Under the pieces are notes generated by a model. The model did no database searches. It saw nothing but the letters and a program-made list of their open reading frames with translations, and was not told the origin of the DNA. From positions 1-28,313 of the forward strand of contig DAIOEK010000038.1 in assembly GCA_036746315.1 (NCBI GenBank): a stretch of 28,313 nucleotides of DNA, written 5' to 3'. The position numbers and the translations under genes were made by a program. Position 1 is the first letter of the stretch, and each line of letters begins with the position of its first letter. This document shows positions 7,035-15,757 of the stretch, piece by piece. Origin of the DNA: DAIOEK01 sp036746315. Lineage in GTDB: Bacteria; Chloroflexota; Anaerolineae; Anaerolineales; Anaerolineaceae.

Positions 7035-8351
7035 TCAACGGATGCGGCGGCTTTCCATATAGAAGCGTTTTTCAATTGCCTCGCCCATCGAGAAGGTCTT
7101 GCGGGGCAGGGCGCCATCCAGAATGACCGTTTTGAAGAGGTCGTTCTTATCCATGCCGGGGAGCAGAAAACCGGCGTTGCCGGCCTGGTTGCCCAGGTCG
7201 CACACCACATCCTCCCCGTGGACGTAATCCAGGGATTCTGCCATTTTGTCACTCATCAATTGATCGAGAAACGCCTGGAGGTTGCCGACCGGCAGGTTCA
7301 AAGCCGGCTGCGTCAGTTCGACCAGATGGTATTTTCCCCCGGATATCCACCCAAAACGCTGGTTCCCGGCGGTGGAGGCGGCTACCTGCTTTGCCATCTC
7401 CTGTTCCGAGGCGAGCGGTGTGATCCTGCACGATGTGCCGAAGAAGGATTGCAGTTTTGCCGAAATATCGCACCGGCAGGCGAACAGCACGCGGTGGATC
7501 GGCTCGAACACCAGACCGGCATCGTGAACGTTTTCGATCTCCACCAGCGCGTAGCGGGCGGGATGATCCATACCGACCTGCGGTTTCACTTTTTCCCAGA
7601 TCGCCTTGGCGGTCGCCAGCGAATGGTTGCCATCCCCCATGGCAAAGAGCAGGGTTGGTTTCGCTTCCGGCAGTTGATATCTGGCCTGGAAGGCGGCAGG
7701 ATCAGCCAAAGTTTGCAAAGCAGCAACCACCTGCGCTTCCATTTGCGCATCGTTCACCAGCCAGCCGTCGACGTGTCCGCTGCCGAGCATGAGATCCGTC
7801 TGGTAGAGTGTCTGCATTTTTGCTTTACCGGCTGCCAGCGGCTCGATGACGGTCCGCTGTGGGTCGTCGATCAGGACGAGAATATGGGGCAGTTCCAGGA
7901 GGGCATTTTCGCGAATACGGATGCGCGGCGGCAGGCGGTCGATGATGGTGCCTTCGGTCGCCCGGATGAGGCTGGTTGATCCCTTGTTGTAATCGTACTG
8001 TTCGAGATCGAGGCAGAGGACGACGCCCCGGCGCATCTTTCCGGCAACAGTGCGCTCCACGTATACCATGCCGTCATGCGGTTGAAGGATGCCGTCATCC
8101 AGGTAGCGCTGCATGTTGCCGTTGATGGTCTCGAGTCTTTTCTGCTCTTCGGGTTTTCCCAGAAACACTTCGGGCAGGATCAGATGATAGGTGGACGGGG
8201 CATTACCGACCCAATCCGCCACCTGCTGCCAGTACTGCGGTTGGGATGTGAACTGATCACAGGCAATGACAGCCCATTTCTTGAAGTCGATATCCGGTCG
8301 CGGAAGATACACCTGCGGCGTCATGATGCCCAGTTGTTCGTATTTCCTCAT
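7035..8351 (-). CDS. DUF1015 family protein
   Basis: A 438-residue cytoplasmic protein of the DUF1015 family, close to the usual full length. Recognisable stretches include the N-terminal WAVIACDQFTSQPQYW, then RVTEGTIIDRLPPR-like sequence, VLIDDPQRTVIEPL, the family hallmark MGDGNHSLATAKAIW and the C-terminal part VCDLGNQAGNAGFLLPG. The biochemical role of the family is not established; the His in DGNHSLA suggests a catalytic or phosphate-binding site, which is inference. The ATG has an excellent AGGAGGA ribosome-binding site four bases upstream. Because a terminator follows degV, the gene probably uses its own promoter; a TATACT box at 8389-8384 (minus strand) is the best candidate, with no good -35. 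The two genes are often of unknown linkage, so no pathway is proposed. Confidence 0.85.
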   Translation of the reverse strand: MRKYEQLGIMTPQVYLPRPDIDFKKWAVIACDQFTSQPQYWQQVADWVGNAPSTYHLILPEVFLGKPEEQKRLETINGNMQRYLDDGILQPHDGMVYVERTVAGKMRRGVVLCLDLEQYDYNKGSTSLIRATEGTIIDRLPPRIRIRENALLELPHILVLIDDPQRTVIEPLAAGKAKMQTLYQTDLMLGSGHVDGWLVNDAQMEAQVVAALQTLADPAAFQARYQLPEAKPTLLFAMGDGNHSLATAKAIWEKVKPQVGMDHPARYALVEIENVHDAGLVFEPIHRVLFACRCDISAKLQSFFGTSCRITPLASEQEMAKQVAASTAGNQRFGWISGGKYHLVELTQPALNLPVGNLQAFLDQLMSDKMAESLDYVHGEDVVCDLGNQAGNAGFLLPGMDKNDLFKTVILDGALPRKTFSMGEAIEKRFYMESRRIR

Positions 8352-8430
8352 GTTTCCTCCTGTGGGATGGATGATTATGATTAAGTATAGCTGAGATGTC
8401 CCGCTTGTGGGTAGGGAAAGCCGGGAAAAT

Positions 8431-8461
8431 AAAAAAAGCCCGACCCATTCCGGTCAGGCTT
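8431..8461 (-). terminator. Rho-independent terminator of degV
   Basis: On the minus strand, AAGCCTGACC (8461-8452) pairs with GGTCGGGCTT (8445-8436) through one G-U wobble around a six-base loop. A run of T residues down to 8431 follows. It lies about 20 bases after the degV stop codon. Confidence 0.88.
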
Positions 8462-8479
8462 CCGTCATCCATTTGGGTT

Positions 8480-9328
8480 TTACATATCACGCATAAAAGC
8501 CACACCAATGGTACCGGGACCGGTGTGGGTACCGATCACCGGGCTGACCTCGGTGGTGAGCAATTCCACCGGGGCGAAACGGGCTTTGAGTTCCTGGAAG
8601 ACCTCATCCGCTTCCACCGGCGATGCGGCGTGCAGCACACTCAACCGGTTCTGGCGCGAGTGCTCCAGTTCCTTATCCAGCAGGGAGAACATTTTCTCCA
8701 CGGCTTTTTTGTATGTGCGTACCTTGGCAGCCGATTCCACGCCGCCATCCTGCAGGTGCAGAATGGGTTTGAGGTTCAAAGCGGTGCCGACAAAACGGGC
8801 GGCGTTGCCGATGCGCCCGCCGCGGTGCAGATATTCCAGTGTTTCCACCACGAAAAAGGCGCCTGTCTGGGAGATGGCTCTTTCCACGACTGATTTCATC
8901 TCCGGCAGGGAAGCGCCGTTCTGGGCGGCGCGGGCAGCCTGTAAAACCTGAAAACCCAGCGCCATGCTTGCCATGCGCGAATCGATCAGTTCGATCGGGG
9001 CACCGGGGAAAGCCTCCTTCGCCTGCGTGGCGGAGTTCAGCGTGCCCGACAACCTGGATGAGATGCAGACGCACAGAATCTGATTGCCCTCATCGAGCTG
9101 CTGCTTGAAGATCTCTTTGAAGGCGATCACGCTGACCTGGGAAGTGGTGGGGCTGGTGGAACTATTTTTCAGACGCTGATAGAACTGGTCGGTATGGATA
9201 TCGATACCATCCTGATAGGTCACCCCGTCCCAGATGACGATTTGCGGCGCTACGATAATGCCATATTCTTTTACATAATTCTCGGGCAGATTAACGGTAC
9301 TATCCGTTACGATTGCAACTTTGGACAT
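8480..9328 (-). CDS. DegV family fatty-acid-binding protein
   Basis: A 282-residue protein of the DegV/FakB-like family, which binds a long-chain fatty acid and can present it to a fatty-acid kinase. The N-terminal motif VAIVTDSTVNLPENY, the lipid-site region TSQVS, SSRLSGTLNSA and DSRMASMALGFQ, and the C-terminal PVIGTHTGPGTIGVAF are all characteristic. Length is normal for a single-domain DegV protein. ATG 9328 has a GAGGAGA ribosome-binding site. No FakA kinase gene is in the window, so whether this copy serves fatty-acid phosphorylation cannot be judged from context. It is transcribed away from the acylase gene and is closed by its own terminator. A palindrome overlaps its likely -10 region, hinting at repressor control. 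Confidence 0.92.
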   Translation of the reverse strand: MSKVAIVTDSTVNLPENYVKEYGIIVAPQIVIWDGVTYQDGIDIHTDQFYQRLKNSSTSPTTSQVSVIAFKEIFKQQLDEGNQILCVCISSRLSGTLNSATQAKEAFPGAPIELIDSRMASMALGFQVLQAARAAQNGASLPEMKSVVERAISQTGAFFVVETLEYLHRGGRIGNAARFVGTALNLKPILHLQDGGVESAAKVRTYKKAVEKMFSLLDKELEHSRQNRLSVLHAASPVEADEVFQELKARFAPVELLTTEVSPVIGTHTGPGTIGVAFMRDM

Positions 9329-9360
9329 TGTTTCTCCTCATGATGAGCGGTTGTATCAAA

Positions 9361-9380
9361 GGGTTATATGTTGATAACCC
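9361..9380. repeat. Inverted repeat in degV promoter region (possible operator)
   Basis: GGGTTA and TAACCC flank eight bases. On the minus strand the left arm contributes TATAAC (9368-9363), a plausible degV -10 box that would give a 28-base leader. No good -35 accompanies it. The rest of the 263-base gap up to 9591 holds a second short dyad (GGAAAGG at 9441-9447 with CCTTTCC at 9459-9465) and the acylase promoter. Confidence 0.4.
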
Positions 9381-9509
9381 GCAACCCGGAAAAGGGATAC
9401 GATCCAATATCACTGCTTTTTTCTAATTCTGCAGGGTCAGGGAAAGGGTAAAATTGTTCCTTTCCAGAAGAAGAAATCTAGATTCGATAGCCCTGCCTGC
9501 GCGAAACCA

Positions 9510-9535
9510 TTGACTGGCGCGCCCGGCTGTATAAT
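9510..9535 (+). promoter_or_regulatory. Likely promoter of the acylase-eut transcription unit
   Basis: TTGACT (9510-9515) and a perfect TATAAT (9530-9535) face the acylase gene. The spacer is only 14 bases, shorter than the usual 16-18, so the -35 may be used poorly or need an activator. Transcription from near 9542 leaves about 50 bases before the GTG at 9592. No other promoter was noticed before eutA. Confidence 0.55.
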
Positions 9536-9591
9536 AAATGTATTGCGGTTCATTCTTCATTCCCGATGAGCTTTTCACGCCGGAGGACAAT

Positions 9592-11952
9592 GTGTCACCT
9601 TTATCCGATCTGATCGTTCCTGTTCTGAAATCCGGTATCACCCAAATCAGTAAAAGCAGCCTGCCCAAAGTGGAGGGCAGCATCTCGCTGCCGGGCATCT
9701 CCCGGCGCGTGGAAATCATCCGTGACCAATGGGGAGTACCACACATTTACGGCGATACGCTGGCAGACACCGTTTTTGCGCAGGGATTCGTCCATGCCCA
9801 GGACCGCCTGTGGCAGATGGAATTGAACCGCCGCACCGCGCGGGGACGCCTGAGCGAATTGTTCGGTCCCATGGCGTTGGATACCGACCGGGCGGCGCGG
9901 ACCTTTGGCTGGGATCGATTGGGAAAGAACGATTATCAAAACCTGGATGAGGTGACCCGAGCTTCCATCGATGCTTACACGGCGGGGATCAATGCTTTTC
10001 TGGCGCAGCGCGGCAGAAAGAACCCGGTGGAATACACCCTGCTGGGCATCCAGCCGGAACCGTGGTGCATCGAAGACAGCATGGCGTTTTCGCGCCTGAT
10101 GTTCTGGCAGCTTTCGCATGCCTGGTACAGTGAGATTGTACGGGCAAAATTGATCGCCGAAGTGGGCGCGGAAAAGGCGGCGGAGTGGGAGCCACACTAC
10201 CCGGTCGAGAATCCGACCATCCTGCCCAAAGGGATCGAATTCAACCGCCTAAACTCCTTCGGTGGACTGGCGGGGGCGGATAATCCGCTGGCGAGCCGGG
10301 GACAGGGCAGCAATTGTTGGGCGGTCAGCGGTGCGCGTTCGGTGACCGGCAAGCCCTTCCTGTGCAACGACATGCATCTGGTGCTCACGCTGCCGACGAT
10401 CTGGTACGAGGCGCATCTGGCGGGGGGCGGGCTGAATGTCACCGGGGTGAGCATGCCGGGCATTCCGTACATTCTGGTGGGGCATAATGAACGCATTTCG
10501 TGGGGCATCACACTGGCGTTTACCGATTGTGAGGATCTTTACCTTGAAAAATTCGAACCGGATGGCAACCATTACCACACTCCCCAGGGGGTGGCGGAAG
10601 CGACCGTGGTGGAAGAAACAATCCGGGTGAAAAAGGCGCCCGAGCATGTGGAAAAGGTGGTCATCACCCGTCACGGACCGGTGATCTCGGACGTGGTGGG
10701 ATATCCGCAGCAGAAGGTGGCGGTACAGTCAATGGCGCTGCAGCCGACCCGCGGTCTGCATGCCTGGCATTTGTTGAACCAGGCAGGGAACTGGGATCAG
10801 TCTGTCGCGGCGATGCAATGGGTGAATGCCACCCAGCTCAATATCGGCTATGCCGATGTGGATGGCAATATCGGCTACTGGGTCACCGGCAGCCATCCCA
10901 TACGGGGCAAGGGTGACGGCAGAATACCTGCGCCGGGCTGGGAGGTGGCTTACGACTGGAAAGGGGAGGTTCCTTTCAAGGAGATGCCGCACGCGCTCAA
11001 CCCCGAAAGCGGTTATGTATTGACCTGCAATCACAAGATCATTCCCGATGATTATCCGCATCACCTGGGCGAGGTGTGGATGAACGGCTACCGCGCCCGC
11101 CGCCTGACGGAAATGCTGGAGGGCGTCGCGAAGCTGAGCCCGCGCGAGTTTACGCAAATGCAGGTGGACGTCAAGTGCCTTTCGGCGGTGGATTTTCTGC
11201 GGGCGCTGGAAGGGTTCACCCCGCAGGATGAAACCCTGCTGCCATACCTGCAGCGGCTGCGCGCGTGGGATGCGAATTTGAGCGTCCGTTCCAGCGAGGG
11301 CGCCATTTACGAAGTTTTCCGCTACACCATCATTCGCAACCTGCTGGAGCCCGTGCTGGGCGAAGCCTTCACCAACCAGGTGCTGGGGATTGCCTTCAAC
11401 CCCATCCTGCTGACGGACCATGAATACTTCGGGTATGATACCGTAAGTCTGATCCGCATGCTGGGAGATAAAGATTCCTGGTGGATGGAAAAGGCCGGCG
11501 GAAAGCAGGCGCTGTTATCGAACAGCCTGAAGCAATCGATCGCCTACCTGCAAAAACGCCTGGGTACGGATGAGGAGAAATGGCAGTGGGGTAGCCTGCA
11601 CCAGCTTACCTTTGGACATGCCATCGGGGCACAGAAACCGTTCGACCGGGTGTTCAACCGCGGTCCGTACCCCATGGGCGGTGACACGGACACGCCCCTG
11701 CAAAGCGCTATTTCACCCGATGCACCGTATGACAATAAACTATGGTCGCCATCGGTGCGGTTCATCATGGATATGAGCGATCCATCCAAATCGGTTTGCG
11801 TTACCCCGGTGGGGCAGTCGGGGCAGCTGGGCAGCCGGCATTACGATGATTTCATTCCCGATTACCTGAACGGCAGGTACCATCTCATGCTATTCACCCG
11901 CGAGCAGGTGGAAGCCAACCAGGCTGCCAGACTGGTGCTCGAACCGCAATAA
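9592..11952 (+). CDS. Penicillin acylase family (Ntn-hydrolase) amidase, cytoplasmic
   Basis: A 786-residue member of the penicillin G acylase/quorum-quenching acylase family. These enzymes are made as a precursor and cut themselves just before a serine that becomes the N-terminal nucleophile of the beta chain. That serine is Ser240 in RGQG-SNCWAVSG. The alpha-chain region has WGVPHIYGDTLADTVFAQG and HAQDRLWQMELNRR; the beta chain contains ACNDMHL-like, RHGPVI and GSRHYDDF regions. Start: GTG 9592 has GGAGGA five bases upstream and lies after the promoter; the ATG at 9538 is too close to the -10 box. No signal peptide is seen, unlike many secreted acylases. Its stop is 30 bases before eutA, so it is probably co-transcribed. 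Substrate is unknown; an N-acyl compound releasing an amine is possible. Confidence 0.9.
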   Translation: MSPLSDLIVPVLKSGITQISKSSLPKVEGSISLPGISRRVEIIRDQWGVPHIYGDTLADTVFAQGFVHAQDRLWQMELNRRTARGRLSELFGPMALDTDRAARTFGWDRLGKNDYQNLDEVTRASIDAYTAGINAFLAQRGRKNPVEYTLLGIQPEPWCIEDSMAFSRLMFWQLSHAWYSEIVRAKLIAEVGAEKAAEWEPHYPVENPTILPKGIEFNRLNSFGGLAGADNPLASRGQGSNCWAVSGARSVTGKPFLCNDMHLVLTLPTIWYEAHLAGGGLNVTGVSMPGIPYILVGHNERISWGITLAFTDCEDLYLEKFEPDGNHYHTPQGVAEATVVEETIRVKKAPEHVEKVVITRHGPVISDVVGYPQQKVAVQSMALQPTRGLHAWHLLNQAGNWDQSVAAMQWVNATQLNIGYADVDGNIGYWVTGSHPIRGKGDGRIPAPGWEVAYDWKGEVPFKEMPHALNPESGYVLTCNHKIIPDDYPHHLGEVWMNGYRARRLTEMLEGVAKLSPREFTQMQVDVKCLSAVDFLRALEGFTPQDETLLPYLQRLRAWDANLSVRSSEGAIYEVFRYTIIRNLLEPVLGEAFTNQVLGIAFNPILLTDHEYFGYDTVSLIRMLGDKDSWWMEKAGGKQALLSNSLKQSIAYLQKRLGTDEEKWQWGSLHQLTFGHAIGAQKPFDRVFNRGPYPMGGDTDTPLQSAISPDAPYDNKLWSPSVRFIMDMSDPSKSVCVTPVGQSGQLGSRHYDDFIPDYLNGRYHLMLFTREQVEANQAARLVLEPQ

Positions 11953-11982
11953 TCAACCGGCGACCCAATCAAGGATTGAACT

Positions 11983-13428
11983 TTGGATCAACCTCGTCAA
12001 CTTCTCAGTGTAGGCATCGATATCGGCACCACAACCACGCAGCTGGTGTTCAGCAGTCTATCCTTAATGGATGTTGCCCGACCGGGGCAGATTCCGCGCA
12101 TCAACATCACCGACCGCAAGGTGCTCTACCAGAGTGATATCATCTTCACCCCCCTGCTGGATGAAGAAACCGTGGATGTGCAGCGGCTGATCGACTTCAT
12201 CCAACAACAATACAATACCGCCGGAGTGCTGCCCTCGCAGGTGGAGACCGGCGCCGCCATCATCACCGGGGAGACCGCCAAAAAGAAGAATGCGGATGAG
12301 ATCCTCAAGGCTGCCGCCAGTTGGGCGGGGGATTTTGTGGTTACGGTCGCCGGCCCGAACGTGGAGAGCGCCGCGGCGGGCAGGGGATCGGGCGCGGCTG
12401 AATATTCGCGGCAGCATTTCAACACGGTTACCAACATCGATATTGGCGGCGGCTCCGCCAATAGTGCGGTGTTCAAACAGGGAAAGCTGGTTGCGGCTGC
12501 GGCGATGAATTACGGCGGCAGGATCATCGAATTGGATGCCGCTTCGGGCGTGGTGAAAAAAATCACCAAACCGGGACAGCACATCTGCCGGCAGGTGCAT
12601 GCCAGCCTTAAGGTGGGTGAAACAGCGGATATGGCTGATCTCATCCGGGTGTGTGACTGCATGTGCGAACTGACCATCGAGCTGATTGAGGGGACTGATT
12701 CAGAGCTTGCCCGGCAGCTTTACCTTACCCCGCCGATCGGGATTTCGGGCAAGAACCGGCTGATCATGCTTTCGGGCGGGATCGGGCGCAGTTATTTCGA
12801 TGACGTTCCGGCGGGCAGCATTCGCGATGTGGCGGCGTATGGCGATATCGGTCCGTTGTTTGCCAGCCGGTTGAAGACCTCGGGCATTTTACAGGATTAC
12901 ACCCTGCTGCAGCCGCCCGAGACGATGCGGGCAACCGTACTGGGCGCCGCCTCGCAGTTGATCACCCTTTCGGGGTCCACCATCTGGGCGGAGAAGGGGA
13001 TTTTGCCGCTGCGCAATGTTCCGGTGGTGCGTCCGGTGCTGGACGGGCTGCCGAAATCCGATGAGTTGCCGGCGTTGATCCGGGATGCGCTCAACCGCTG
13101 GGACATCCTGGCAGCCGAGAATCCGTTCGCCGTTGCTTTGGATATCGACCGCGTGCTGGATTACCAGACGCTGGTGCGGCTGGCGGAAGGGCTGCGCATG
13201 TTTGCGGAGCAGACGCCATCCAGCCTGCCGCTGATCGTGATCATCCAGAAGGATTACGCACAATCGTTGGGGCAGACTCTGCGGACGATGCTGGCTGCCC
13301 GTCCGTTGCTGGTGATCGACCAGGTCGGTCTGGAAGAGGGCGATTACCTGGATATTGGCGCTCCATTAATGGACGGCAGGGTGGTACCATTGACAGTTAA
13401 GACGCTCGTGTTCTATCATCATGCTTAG
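11983..13428 (+). CDS. eutA: Ethanolamine ammonia-lyase reactivating factor EutA
   Basis: A 481-residue ASKHA-type ATPase that exchanges damaged cobalamin from ethanolamine ammonia-lyase. The N-terminus QLLSVGIDIGTTTTQLVFS (about 6-24) matches EutA closely and carries the phosphate-binding DIGTTTTQ; a second nucleotide motif NIDIGGGSAN lies at 151-160. Further EutA signatures are ITGETAKKKNA, LSGSTIW and DIGAPLMDGRVVPLTVKTL near the C-terminus. Start is TTG at 11983, with AAGGA seven bases upstream; no ATG or GTG fits the conserved N-terminus. It is the first eut gene, 30 bases after the acylase and 12 bases before eutB. It acts with EutB/EutC and ATP-Mg in the cytosol or microcompartment lumen. 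Length agrees with the family. Confidence 0.96.
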   Translation: MDQPRQLLSVGIDIGTTTTQLVFSSLSLMDVARPGQIPRINITDRKVLYQSDIIFTPLLDEETVDVQRLIDFIQQQYNTAGVLPSQVETGAAIITGETAKKKNADEILKAAASWAGDFVVTVAGPNVESAAAGRGSGAAEYSRQHFNTVTNIDIGGGSANSAVFKQGKLVAAAAMNYGGRIIELDAASGVVKKITKPGQHICRQVHASLKVGETADMADLIRVCDCMCELTIELIEGTDSELARQLYLTPPIGISGKNRLIMLSGGIGRSYFDDVPAGSIRDVAAYGDIGPLFASRLKTSGILQDYTLLQPPETMRATVLGAASQLITLSGSTIWAEKGILPLRNVPVVRPVLDGLPKSDELPALIRDALNRWDILAAENPFAVALDIDRVLDYQTLVRLAEGLRMFAEQTPSSLPLIVIIQKDYAQSLGQTLRTMLAARPLLVIDQVGLEEGDYLDIGAPLMDGRVVPLTVKTLVFYHHA

Positions 13429-13440
13429 CACAGGGATGAC

Positions 13441-14808
13441 ATGCTTCTGAGAACAATCTTGTTTGGAAAGCCATACGAATTCCCGGACATCCGCACGTTG
13501 ATGGGGAAAGCCAACGAAGAGAAATCCGGCGATCAGCTTGCCGGCGTAGCTGCCATCACCACCGCGGAACGCGCCGCCGCCAAACTGGTGTTGTCTGAAG
13601 TGCCGCTGTGGGTATTGTATGAAAATCCGGCTGTGCCCTACGAACAGGATGAAGTGACCCGCTTGATCCGCGATGCAGTTGATCCGCAGGTTTACGGGGA
13701 GATCAAGGGCTGGACGGTGGGCGATCTGCGCGAATGGGTGCTGCGGGATACGACCTCAGCGGAGGAGATCCGGCGTATCTCGAACGGGCTCACCTCCGAA
13801 ATGGTGGCGGCGGTCACCAAGCTGATGTCAAACCTGGATTTGATCTATGCCGCCCAAAAGATCAGGGTGGTCAAACACTGTGTCAACAGCATCGGGATGC
13901 CGGGCACCCTCTCCAGCAGACTGCAACCGAACGACCCGACGGATTCACCGGAGGGCGTGCGGGCATCCATATACGAGGGGTTGAGCTACGGCAGCGGCGA
14001 CTCGGTGATCGGCATCAACCCGGTGGATGACAGCTATTCGTCCGTCTCCCGGCTGCTGGAAATGACCTACGATATCATCAAAACCTGGGAAGTGCCCACG
14101 CAGAACTGTGTGCTGGCGCACGTCACCACCCAGATGCGCTGCCTGAAGAACGGCAGCCCGGTGGGTCTGGTGTTCCAATCCATTTGCGGCAGCCAGAAGG
14201 GCAACGAAACGTTCGGCATCTCCGTGGGCATGCTGGATGAAGCCTACGAACTGGCAAAAAAACACTGCTACCCCGCAGGACCGGATTTCATGTATTTCGA
14301 GACCGGGCAGGGCTCCGCCCTCTCCGCCAATGCGCACAACGGTTGGGATCAGTTGACCCTGGAGGCGCGCAATTACGGGCTGGCAAAACGTTATTCCCCC
14401 TTCCAGGTCAACACCGTGGTAGGGTTCATCGGTCCCGAATATTTGTACGACGCGCGGCAGATCCAGCGCGCGGGGCTGGAAGATCACTTCATGGGCAAGC
14501 TGACCGGCATCTCAATGGGCTGCGACGCCTGCTATACCAACCATGCCCGGATCGATCAGAACGGGGTCGAATCCCTGGCGGTGATGCTGACTGCCGCCGG
14601 ATGCAACTATTTCATGGGCGTCCCGATGGCGGATGACACCATGCTCTCCTATCAATCCACCTCCTTCCACGATACGGCGACATTACGGCAATTATTCGGC
14701 TTGCGCCCCGCCCCCGAGTTCGAAAAATGGATGGAAACGATGGGGCTGATGAAGAACGGAATCCTGACGGAAAAGGCAGGAGATCCTTCGATCTTCCTGA
14801 AACGTTGA
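13441..14808 (+). CDS. eutB: Ethanolamine ammonia-lyase large subunit EutB
   Basis: A 455-residue TIM-barrel catalytic subunit that, with EutC and adenosylcobalamin, converts ethanolamine to acetaldehyde and ammonia. Conserved EutB stretches are continuous: KANEEKSGDQLAGVAA, SNLDLIYAAQKIRV, RLQPNDPTDSPEGVRASIYE, GDSVIGINPVDD, VFQSICGSQKGNETFGI, YFETGQGSALSANAHNG and TGISMGCDACYTNHA. Length is that of the enteric enzyme. The ATG is 12 bases after the eutA stop with an AGGGAT ribosome-binding site. It is followed after 7 bases by eutC, as expected for subunits made in fixed ratio. No truncation or frameshift was found, so the enzyme should be functional if adenosylcobalamin is supplied. Confidence 0.98.
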   Translation: MLLRTILFGKPYEFPDIRTLMGKANEEKSGDQLAGVAAITTAERAAAKLVLSEVPLWVLYENPAVPYEQDEVTRLIRDAVDPQVYGEIKGWTVGDLREWVLRDTTSAEEIRRISNGLTSEMVAAVTKLMSNLDLIYAAQKIRVVKHCVNSIGMPGTLSSRLQPNDPTDSPEGVRASIYEGLSYGSGDSVIGINPVDDSYSSVSRLLEMTYDIIKTWEVPTQNCVLAHVTTQMRCLKNGSPVGLVFQSICGSQKGNETFGISVGMLDEAYELAKKHCYPAGPDFMYFETGQGSALSANAHNGWDQLTLEARNYGLAKRYSPFQVNTVVGFIGPEYLYDARQIQRAGLEDHFMGKLTGISMGCDACYTNHARIDQNGVESLAVMLTAAGCNYFMGVPMADDTMLSYQSTSFHDTATLRQLFGLRPAPEFEKWMETMGLMKNGILTEKAGDPSIFLKR

Positions 14809-14815
14809 GGCAGCG

Positions 14816-15757
14816 ATGGATGCAGATCAAATCGAGAAGATCGTCAACGCGATCGTAGCGGAACTCACTTTACTGCAAAAACCGGCGACAGCACGCGAGC
14901 CGGGGCATCCCGTGCCGCCTGTACGGACCCAACCAGCATATCCGCCTGCTGCGGCAGCGTCCTCCGGCTGGGGGTTGGATTTGCCCGACCTGACGGCTTC
15001 CGGTTTTCGGGAACAGCCGGCGGTGGATCACCCGGAAGATGCCGATGGTTTGCAGGCGTTAATGGATGCAACCCCGGCGCGGATCGGATATGGGCGGGCA
15101 GGTCCACGCTACCGGACGAAGCACTGGCTGATATTCCAGGCGGATCAGGCAATCACCCAGGACACACTCTACCGGGATGTGGATGAGGCATTGCTGGCGC
15201 GGATGGGCTTGTTCAAGGTGCAGACCTGCATCGCGGCGGGGAAGCAGGAATACCTGCTGCGACCCGACCTGGGCAGGCAATTAAGTGAAGAAGCCAAAAG
15301 CGTGATCCGGCAGCGCTGCACTCCGAAACCCAATATCCAGGTGGTGGTGGGGGATGGGTTGAGCGCACAGGCAATCGAATCGAACCTGGACCAGATCATG
15401 CCGGTGATTCAACAGGGCTGCCAGGCAGCCGGTTTGAGTATGGGCACACCCTTCTTTGTGCAATACTGCCGGGTGGGGGTGATGAACGATATCGGTGACA
15501 TTCTGCAGCCGGACGTGTTGATGCTGCTAATCGGCGAACGTCCCGGGCTGGGCAGGGCGGATTCGATGAGCGTCTACATGGGCTATCATCCGCAGGGCGG
15601 GCAGTCCGATGCGGATCGCGATGTGATTTGCAATGTATTCAACGGCGGAACCAATCCGCTGGAAGCCGGAGCATATGCCGTTCAACTGGCACAGAAAATG
15701 ATCCTGCATCAAGCCGCCGGAGTGCGATTGAAGCTGGCGGAAGGAGGACAGGCTTAA
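14816..15757 (+). CDS. eutC: Ethanolamine ammonia-lyase small subunit EutC with N-terminal encapsulation peptide
   Basis: A 313-residue small subunit forming part of the cobalamin site. The core begins near residue 80 (ARIGYGRAGPRYRTKHWL) and includes VVVGDGLSAQAIE, GTPFFVQYCRVGVMNDIG and LLIGERPGLGRADSMSVYMGY, all typical of EutC. Residues 1-21 (MDADQIEKIVNAIVAELTLL) form an amphipathic helix, separated from the core by a Pro/Ala-rich linker. This matches the arrangement of EutC in enteric bacteria, where the N-terminus targets the lyase into the microcompartment. The ATG follows the eutB stop by 7 bases with a GAGG site. The stop TAA overlaps the ATG of eutL (TAATG), implying coupled translation. 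Slightly longer than the enteric protein because of the linker. Confidence 0.96.
   Translation: MDADQIEKIVNAIVAELTLLQKPATAREPGHPVPPVRTQPAYPPAAAASSGWGLDLPDLTASGFREQPAVDHPEDADGLQALMDATPARIGYGRAGPRYRTKHWLIFQADQAITQDTLYRDVDEALLARMGLFKVQTCIAAGKQEYLLRPDLGRQLSEEAKSVIRQRCTPKPNIQVVVGDGLSAQAIESNLDQIMPVIQQGCQAAGLSMGTPFFVQYCRVGVMNDIGDILQPDVLMLLIGERPGLGRADSMSVYMGYHPQGGQSDADRDVICNVFNGGTNPLEAGAYAVQLAQKMILHQAAGVRLKLAEGGQA

Noticed and set aside
9441..9465. GGAAAGG/CCTTTCC dyad with TAAAAT in its loop, upstream of the acylase
   Set aside because: Arms are short and the TAAAAT has no -35 partner; kept only as a remark in the gap description.
9538..9591. ATG 9538 as start of the acylase gene
   Set aside because: It lies two bases after the TATAAT box, before the expected transcription start; GTG 9592 has GGAGGA at the right distance.
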